The position numbers and the translations under genes were made by a program. The notes beneath the pieces were generated by a model. That model did no database searches, was not told the DNA's origin, and worked only from the letters and a program-made list of their open reading frames with translations. Below, piece by piece: positions 57,400-64,000 of a stretch of DNA of 64,000 nt; position 1 is the first letter of the stretch; each line of letters starts with the position of its first letter. This DNA is from Beroe forskalii (Eukaryota > Ctenophora > Nuda > Beroida > Beroidae). Location: positions 124,001 through 188,000 of the forward strand of contig WFMF01000048.1 in assembly GCA_011033025.1 (NCBI GenBank), read 5' to 3'.

Positions 57400-60120
57400 A
57401 CGTGGTGGGGTTATACCGGTTAAATAAATCTTGGTGACCGTATACCGCAATTTACATGGTCAAGGAGAAGCCGAGACTGTGTAAGTTGGTAATGGACGAG
57501 GCGTGCCGAGTTCATTCTCGAAGGTATACGGTCACAGCTGAGATCATGGAACCGACTTAACTTCTTCCAGTTGGGTCTGATGACCCACGTCTGAATCCAG
57601 CGCCTTTATAGGTTTTTGAGTGCTCCTTTCTAAATGTTTTCTTAATGAATTACACTGTTTTATTGTATTTTATTATCTTTGTGATACTATGTTACAGCAA
57701 CTTTCTACTGTAGTATAACAATATCTAGATCTACGTATCTTGTCGGTAACTTGTTACTTTGTGCTTTATTACTTTACTCAACGCTCGGAGTTTACAAGCA
57801 ACGTTACAGTGTAATCTTTTATTGATTATTTACGTCAAGATTTGAATGATTTATCTTTGATTAATTGATCATTCCCTTAGATTAATATCAGTTAATCCCT
57901 TAATAAGTTAGACTGACATTTAACTTGTCAATTCTCTGGCTCGTTTCTCACAACTGATAGTGCCGCAGTAACCGTTTAATAAATTTTTCTTAAAAGTTAA
58001 ACTGCATATTATTGAGGTGCGGTCAGGTTAAAACTCGCACTGCTTATAAGTAAAACGTTTTATCCTCACTAATGAGTTGCTTTGAAAGGTACGCGATAAA
58101 ACACACTAATTTTACTTTACCTTTTCGGCGATTCTTTTCTTAACCTGTACTTGTTCCTTTAAACATGTTATATCTCCTTAATAATATAACAAGCGCTAAA
58201 TCAACGATCCATTAAAAACAGGATATCGGTATTGGATGCACCGCTGATCCAATGGATTTGACTGGTTCACATTAGAAGTAGTGTGGACACTCAAAATCCT
58301 TTATCTGAAAACCATGTATGTAAAGGAATTTGGCAGAATTTTACAATAATAGGCCTTCTGTAGATATCCAAAGTGAACGAATGTGGCTTCTATACACAAG
58401 TAACCAGTATCTGTATTCTGTAATCAGTTTCACTGCAGAGGCATTTAAAAGCGATCCATTGTTCATAAGGAAGATCAAACGATCACAGTGTTTTTCAAAA
58501 ATTCAATTATAATCATGTATTCATGATTCATGTGGAGATAGAATAGATATGTTTTAGATTTAGCTGGTGAACAGGTCCATTTAATTTTCGTAAGCATCGA
58601 ACAAGTTGTAAAAGTCAGTAGAAAATGGAACATGATATTATAATCACCTGTATATTCCACCATAATCCAGATGTTCGGATAATCTCTTTATCTTATGTGA
58701 TGCTTACAAGGATTCTTGCTGAGGTTTGTTTTCACTTTTCGTATTAGCCAATAGCAACCCAACGTCAAATCTAAAAGAATACCTATAAACAAATAAATTA
58801 TAAAATCAGTCCAATATATTAGTCTACTGAGTTTATTAGTTCTTGGTGATTGTACTAATCTGGAAATTCCTATTTCGTTGTGAGTTTTGGTCCCCAGCCA
58901 ATCAATAAACTGCATTTTACTTGTTATAATCGTGAGAACTTCCTTCGTCATACCTCGTGTAGAACTAACTACTGAGTCAAAGAGGACTCTACAACGTCAG
59001 CAACTTGGCATTGAGAGATGTGATAATGACGTCATCACAACCTCCACTTCACTCACATCATTGCTCTAAACTCATTAAATCTATTGAATAATGCAATAAA
59101 GCAGTTATATGCAATTAATGTGTATTAAATAAACTATTTTTAAACGAGCTGAATCTAAGTTTACACGTATCACGTGATGTCCTATAGGCTGTGTGTAAAC
59201 TAGTCACGTGACATGTCTAATGGGTCACGTGACATCTTAACCACAAACTCTCACAACTGTCTTAGCAATACTCAACCCGCCTTTGTCTTACTTTGTCAGT
59301 ATTCGTCTAATAGTGAAGTACCTTTATCGAAATCTTGCCTTATTTATTACCTTACGAGATATATGTGGGTCGTGGGACGAAATTTGAAAAAAGTATCCAT
59401 ATTTGGATAAAAAATTTCAATATGACGCCATCATATTTGGTTCCACATTTGTCTCGACGTAATCTAATATAGTAACAAAAAACTCCATTGAGATAATAAT
59501 GGAAAATTTGAGCTTAAGTACACCATACATGTTCAATGTACAAATGTACACTGTACAGATGTACATACTCATCTACCTCCATACATCCACACATTACACT
59601 CCCATATTATTATATGCCTATCTCTCTACCTTTCATTGACGATATCTACAGATATACAACGCTACGCAAGTTTCATCACAAGTTTATTAATTTACGAGCT
59701 GCGCGCTAAAACCAGCCAGTTGCCCACGTCAGTAACTCAGCACGTTGTGCTATGATAATGACGTCATAAACCCAGTGCCTACCTGTGGATGTTCCCCTCA
59801 GAGTCGCACACTCAGTAGCTGAGTATATGTTGTGTGTGTGCTGCGTGTTTTATATTCAATCAAGCTTTGTGTTAGGTACAATTATACGAGTTTTTAACAC
59901 TTTCCATTCTCCGAAAGTACTCTACCTCTACTGATTTGAGTAAATTCTGATATTCCTCTTATATTGCGAACTCGTTTAGTGAAACAAGGAGTTATTAATC
60001 AATCAATATTTAGATTTAGTTAAGATTCAGTTGGTTGACCTAACAAAACCATCGTTTGTCTCATGGGAAATATTAATTTATTCTTGGTAGTTGCGGTGTT
60101 ATGGTTTACCAATAGCACTC
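57400..60120. other. Intron or intergenic sequence
   Basis: AT-rich with no recognised gene. Three CACGTG boxes cluster at 59171-59231, and ATGACGTCA occurs at 59027-59035 and again near 59757. Confidence 0.4.
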
Positions 60121-60130
60121 CATCGCCCCA

Positions 60131-60173
60131 CCAATCAGCGTACAGAATCATGGGAATACTGGGCGCTGATTGG
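60131..60173. promoter_or_regulatory. Paired inverted CCAAT boxes
   Basis: CACCAATCAGCG and CGCTGATTGGTC form a 12-nt-arm inverted repeat with CCAAT boxes on both strands, about 1.1 kb before the recognised start of the last gene. Confidence 0.4.
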
Positions 60174-61168
60174 TCAAAGTGCCGTACTCCGTTGTTGGTA
60201 GGTAATATTGAGGTTGGCGTTTAAATCCCGTATGTTATATGCAATTCAATTTTAAATGTCCTCTATTTATATCAGTGATCACTCTCTGTACCTAATAACG
60301 CAATGGTTTTGCTGTTATTATTCTGTAATTACACAATGGTTTTGCTGTGAACTTGACCATTTTCCTTGGACTCCTAAATACTCGCGGGTTACGTTACCAG
60401 CTACTAGACTTGTCATGATATTCCAAGTGTATTTACTCTCTCCAATCTCCTACCTATACTGTGCGATCAAATCCGAGATTATGTGGTATTGTAAGTTATT
60501 GAAAGTCCTGATGATTATAATTAAGGAATTAATTCACTACCGGTTGATCAAATAATGGATTTTCACTGTTCAAGGGCTGTTTCAAAATCCGTCAATTTCA
60601 TTATCTGACGCTCTCCATACAACTATCTAAATACCTACGCAATACTGCATGCTATACCTTTTATCTGTCGTGTGAATCAGCTGAAGACTTCATTTATAAT
60701 TATTGTTAAGGGTCTTTAGTTCGCTAATCCCGAGTAGTTGGATCACATTCAAGAGTACAGATAACTTTGAATTATGTGACCTTTGATCATTGCTTAATTA
60801 GAAATTATTATTTTAATTTAGTTATTCGTTCAGTTTTGGAACTTTGTATAGAGATTATTTTCATTTTCTCCTCTGCGCAGTTCTATCAACCAATGTTGTA
60901 AGGTGTACTTTTAGTACTTGTCTTTTGAAGGTACAAAAGGATAGGCTACGTGCAGAACTTTTTCTCTTAATTTAATCATGTTCTCCTGTTTAAATGGAAC
61001 CCGTATAAATGGAACCCGTTCTATCCACTTTAGATAGATCTATAGGTAGCCCATTTATCCCCACTGCCATTCCACTATCCACTCACTCTAATCCATCTAT
61101 CTGACCCACCCATGACGGATATAACCATTGAACTATCAAATCCGTCACTGTCTCTGACTCCTTCCTCC

Positions 61169-61290
61169 TCCACCTAATTATACCATATATGGAATGATTT
61201 GATCTCCACACAGTCCCTCCCTACCATGACTCCACCTAATAATACCATATATGGAATGATTTGATCCCCACACAGTCACTTCCTGCCATG
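61169..61290 (+). repeat. 62-bp tandem duplication covering acceptor and start codon
   Basis: 61169-61230 and 61231-61290 are near copies (TCCACCTAAT..TACCATATATGGAATGATTTGAT...CCACACAGTC..CTNCCATG). Each has CACACAG and an ATG in the same place. The first ATG runs into a stop inside the second unit. Confidence 0.9.
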
Positions 61291-62628
61291 CCGGATTACT
61301 CATCACACCGGAACAGTAAGGAACCAGTAGCTACTATCAAGATGAAGACTCGGACTACCACCCTCCTCAATAAGACATGCAGTAAGGACCAGATGAGGGG
61401 ACGAGTTAACCTTAACAAGTACTTTGGAACAGGTTAGCTTTAGATTGTTGTCCTGAAAAAAATTAAAGGAAAGATATTTTTAATATTCTATCCTTTCGAG
61501 CCAAAATTAGAAGAATCAAAGTACCCAAATAGCTGAGCCGATATTGATCATGAATGTTTCAATGATGAACATGTAAATCGAATTTTCAGAGTCCAATGTG
61601 AGCCTAACAGACAGCATCAACTCGACTCTCCGACTCAACTCTTCAAACCAAACCCCTAAACACGGCAGTGCCTTCTTACAAGCATTATCAGAATCACAGG
61701 TACAGAAAACTGGGAAATTGTGCGGAGTCCGGTTTCTTCTTGTACATTGACTCTCCTATCACACAATCTGGTTTCTTGAATTATCATTTACCTGTTAGCA
61801 TGATCATGGAATTCTTGAATCTACCCGTTGGTCATAACCGGGTAAAAACAGATGTGTTCTAATGAATGTAGAATCAGCTACTCTTCCTAGAATCCCTGAG
61901 TATTCCCTCTAAAATCTCGGAGTTATTCCCTCTAAAATCCCTGAGTAATTCCCTCTAAAATCCCTGAGTAATTCCCTTTAAAATCCCAGAGTATTCCCCT
62001 CTGGAATCTCTGAGTATTTCCCTTTAGAATCTCTGAGTATTTCCCTCTAAAATCCACCCCTCTTAGAGGTCTGACGCAGAGTTCTGGACAGTTCGGAGTC
62101 GGCAGCTCGGCAGCACAAGGGTTTCTCAGAGCTCCAGCATCAACGACTCCGGATTATTACCTGTTCTATCACCAAAGGTAAATGGGGGAATGTCTCAAGC
62201 TAAATCTCGGCTGTTATCCCATTCGTCGCAATAGCAATGTCCTGTACGGAGCCCCTCAGTTTCGATTCCTTGTTTAACATGCCGTACAGCAAGGTTATTC
62301 ACTGACCGGGTTAGCACTAAGCTATTTCTAACACGACACAAGTTAGTAAGGTTCACGTTCCTCAGAGTGAGATTTTAGTAAGATTCACCTTCCCAGAGTA
62401 AGATTCACCTTCCCCAGAGTGCGCGGCGCAGCTACGAATACAGTGGAGGAGACTACGATGCTGACGTCACCATAGTCGACCCTGACATGGTCCTGGAGCA
62501 GAGCTCGGAGTTGATGCTCTCGGAGTACCCCCAGCCCCTCCAGATACCCCCTCCAGCGAGGGGGGAACAGGGGGACATCGTCATAGGGGTGGTGGGGGCC
62601 AGTGGCAGGAGGGCTAGTGGGGGAGCAG
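61276..62628 (+). CDS. Unrecognised gene, 5' part (continues beyond the window)
   Basis: Exons 61276-61432 (ATG at 61288), 61590-61699, 62106-62177 and 62418-62628 join in frame (phases 1, 0, 0). They begin MPDYSSHRNSKEPV and are basic and Ser/Thr-rich. Later come an acidic stretch (GGDYDADVTIVDPDMVLEQ), a Pro segment and GDIVIGVVGASG. The last looks like a strand-loop that can precede a nucleotide-binding loop, but no complete P-loop is visible. Only 62106 as start of exon 3 keeps the long frame of exon 4 open. The last exon ends GCAG|GTAGGA at the first of about 22 repeats of that junction. No family is recognised, so no function is given. Confidence 0.5.
61288..61432 (+). CDS. Last gene, first coding exon
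   Basis: 48 codons plus one base, ending ACAG|GTTAGC. Basic, Thr-rich (KMKTRTTTLLNK). Confidence 0.55.
61590..61699 (+). CDS. Last gene, exon 2
   Basis: 110 nt, phase 1 to 0, ATTTTCAG acceptor, CAG|GTACAG donor. Ser/Asn-rich (TDSINSTLRLNSSNQTPK). Confidence 0.6.
61880..62060 (+). repeat. 24-25 bp tandem repeat at the 3' end of intron 2
   Basis: About eight units of TCTAAAATCCCTGAGTATTCC, a pyrimidine-rich direct lead-in to the acceptors near 62079-62105. Confidence 0.9.
62106..62177 (+). CDS. Last gene, exon 3
   Basis: 24 codons (LGSTRVSQSSSINDSGLLPV..), phase 0 both ends, GGTAAAT donor. A start at 62080 would be 26 nt longer and lead to a stop in exon 4. Confidence 0.5.
62345..62417 (+). 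repeat. Triplicated 3' splice site before exon 4
   Basis: TTCCTCAGAGTGAG, TTCCCAGAGTAAG and TTCCCCAGAGTGCG follow one another, each preceded by AGTAAG(A/G)TTCAC. Units are about 24-35 nt and every one offers CAG|AGT. Confidence 0.85.
62418..62628 (+). CDS. Last gene, exon 4
   Basis: 70 codons plus one base, opening SARRSYEYSGGDYDADVTIV. Its 3' 55 nt are the first unit of the following array. The true donor cannot be chosen among the repeats. Confidence 0.55.
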
Positions 62629-64000
62629 GTAGGAGGGGGACATCGTCATAGGGGTGGTGGGGGCCAGTGGCAGGAGGGCTAGTGGTGGAGCAGGTAGGAG
62701 GGGGACATCGTCATAGGGGTGGTGGGGGCCAGTGGCAGGAGGGCTAGTGGTGGAGCAGGTAGGAGGGGGGACATCGTCATAGGGGTGGTGGGGGCCAGTG
62801 GCAGGAGGGCCAGTGGGGGAGCAGGTAGGAGGGGGGCATCGTCATAGGGGTGGTGGGGGCCAGTGGCAGGAGGGCTAGTGGGGGAGCAGGTAGGAGGGGG
62901 ACATCGTCATAGGGGTGGTGGGGGCCAGTGGCAGGAGGGCTAGTGGTGGAGCAGGTAGGAGGGGGACATCGTCATAGGGGTGGTGGGGGCCAGTGGCAGG
63001 AGGGCCAGTGGGGGAGCAGGTAGGAGGGGGGCATCGTCATAGGGGTGGTGGGGGCCAGTGGCAGGAGGGCTAGTGGAGGAGCAGGTAGGAGGGGGACATC
63101 GTCATAGGTGTGGTGGGGGCTAGTGGCAGGAGGGCCAGTGGGGAGCAGGTAGGAGGGGGGGACATCGTCAATCGTCATAGGGGTGGTGGGGGCCAGTGGC
63201 AGGAGGGCTAGTGGGGGAGCAGGTAGGAAGGGGGGACATCGTCATAGGGGTTGTGGGGGCTAGTGGCAGGAGGGCCAGTGGAGGAGCAGGTAGGAAGGGG
63301 GGACATCGTCATAGGGGTGGTGGGGGCCAGTGGCAGGAGGGCTAGTGGGGGAGCAGGTAGGAGGGGGACATCGTCATAGGGGTGGGGGCTAGTGGCAGGA
63401 GGGCCAGTGGGGAGCAGGTAGGAGGGGGACATCGTCATAGGGGTGGTGGGGGCCAGTGGCAGGAGGGCCAGTGGAGGAGCAGGTAGGAGGGGACGTCATA
63501 GGGGTGGTGGGGGCCAGTGGCAGGAGGGCTAGTGGGGAGCAGGTAGGAGGGGACATCGTCATAGGGGTGGTGGGGGCTAGTGGGAGGAGGGCCAGTGGTG
63601 GGAGCAGGTAGGAGGGGGACATCGTCATAGGGGTGGTGGGGCTAGTGGCAGGAGGGCCAGTGGGGGAGCAGGGGGACATCGTCATAGGGGTGGTGGGGGC
63701 CAGTGTGGGAGGGCTAGTGGGGGAGCAGGGGACATCGTCATAGGGGTGGTGGGGGCTAGTGGCAGGAGGGCTAGTGGGGGAGCAGGTAGGAGGGGGACAT
63801 CGTCATAGGGGTGGTGGGGGCCAGTGGGGGAACAGGTAGGAGGGGGACATCGTCATAGGGGTGGTGGGGGCTAGTGGCAGGAGGGCTAGTGGGGGAGCAG
63901 GTAGGAGGGGGGACATCGTCATAGGGGTGGTGGGGGCTAGTGGGAGAGCAGGTAGGAGGGGGACATCGTCATAGGGGTGGTGGGGGCCAGTGGCAGGAGG
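62574..64000 (+). repeat. 65-66 bp minisatellite repeating an exon end and its donor
   Basis: About 22 units to the window edge, each GACATCGTCATAGGGGTGG then GGGGGCCAGTGGCAGG, AGGGCTAGTGGGGGAGCAG and GTAGGAGG. First starts: 62574, 62639, 62704, 62770. Most units carry GAGCAG|GTAGGA, the donor of exon 4; a few lack GTAGGA. The Pro/Leu-rich minus-strand frames are repeat translations. Confidence 0.95.

Noticed and set aside
62972-63685. Pro/Leu-rich minus-strand frames
   Set aside because: Reverse strand of the 65-66 bp array.
1-64000. tRNA, rRNA and other structured RNA genes
   Set aside because: I saw no cloverleaf with A and B boxes or conserved rRNA segment. A covariance-model scan would be needed to be certain.

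Overview
The window is animal nuclear DNA. Its genes are split by GT-AG introns, AATAAA signals are present, and it carries the chaperonin subunit CCT3, a MICU-family mitochondrial calcium-uptake gene, non-LTR retrotransposon remnants, a pogo-like transposase fragment and many foldback elements. Base composition, intron sizes and repeat types suit a marine invertebrate such as a sponge or cnidarian, but I cannot name the species from sequence alone. Coding exons occupy only about 5 percent of the window.

Layout. 1-435 is a CA-rich simple repeat. 1,139-29,178 holds a plus-strand gene for a small Asn/His/Pro-rich protein with two degenerate KH-like domains. Its last three exons and 3' end lie in a ~9 kb segment present twice (10,387-19,264 and 22,528-31,579). 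In copy 1 the terminal exon is frameshifted and stops early; copy 2 is intact. The large intron before copy 1 carries a 2.3 kb terminal-inverted-repeat element. 31,913-37,850 is a tandem pair of decayed non-LTR retrotransposon bodies with a zinc-finger/CCHC ORF1 and an apurinic-type endonuclease but no reverse transcriptase. 39,168-43,145 is a conglomerate of at least five unrelated satellites. 44,801-44,900 is an assembly gap followed by a G-rich minisatellite. 45,908-48,094 is a minus-strand MICU2/3-like gene whose C-terminal exons are missing toward the gap. 48,700-49,620 is a cluster of palindromes and GC-rich foldback elements in the divergent interval before CCT3 (51,063-54,402, plus). 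54,960-55,543 is a short pogo-like element. 61,276-62,628 is the start of an unrecognised plus-strand gene whose last visible exon runs into a 65-66 bp array that continues to the window edge.

The most unusual pattern is that short tandem repeats sit on splice junctions or intron 3' ends in three separate genes (KH-like, CCT3, last gene). Some duplicate the 3' splice site, and one duplicates the exon-plus-donor about 22 times. In addition, the first two CCT3 introns have no GT-AG solution that preserves the conserved protein. Each is bounded by a direct repeat (11 and 19 nt) of the beginning of the next exon. These could be unusual splice-site biology, cDNA-mediated conversion or an assembly/polishing artefact, and the findings say how to tell them apart.
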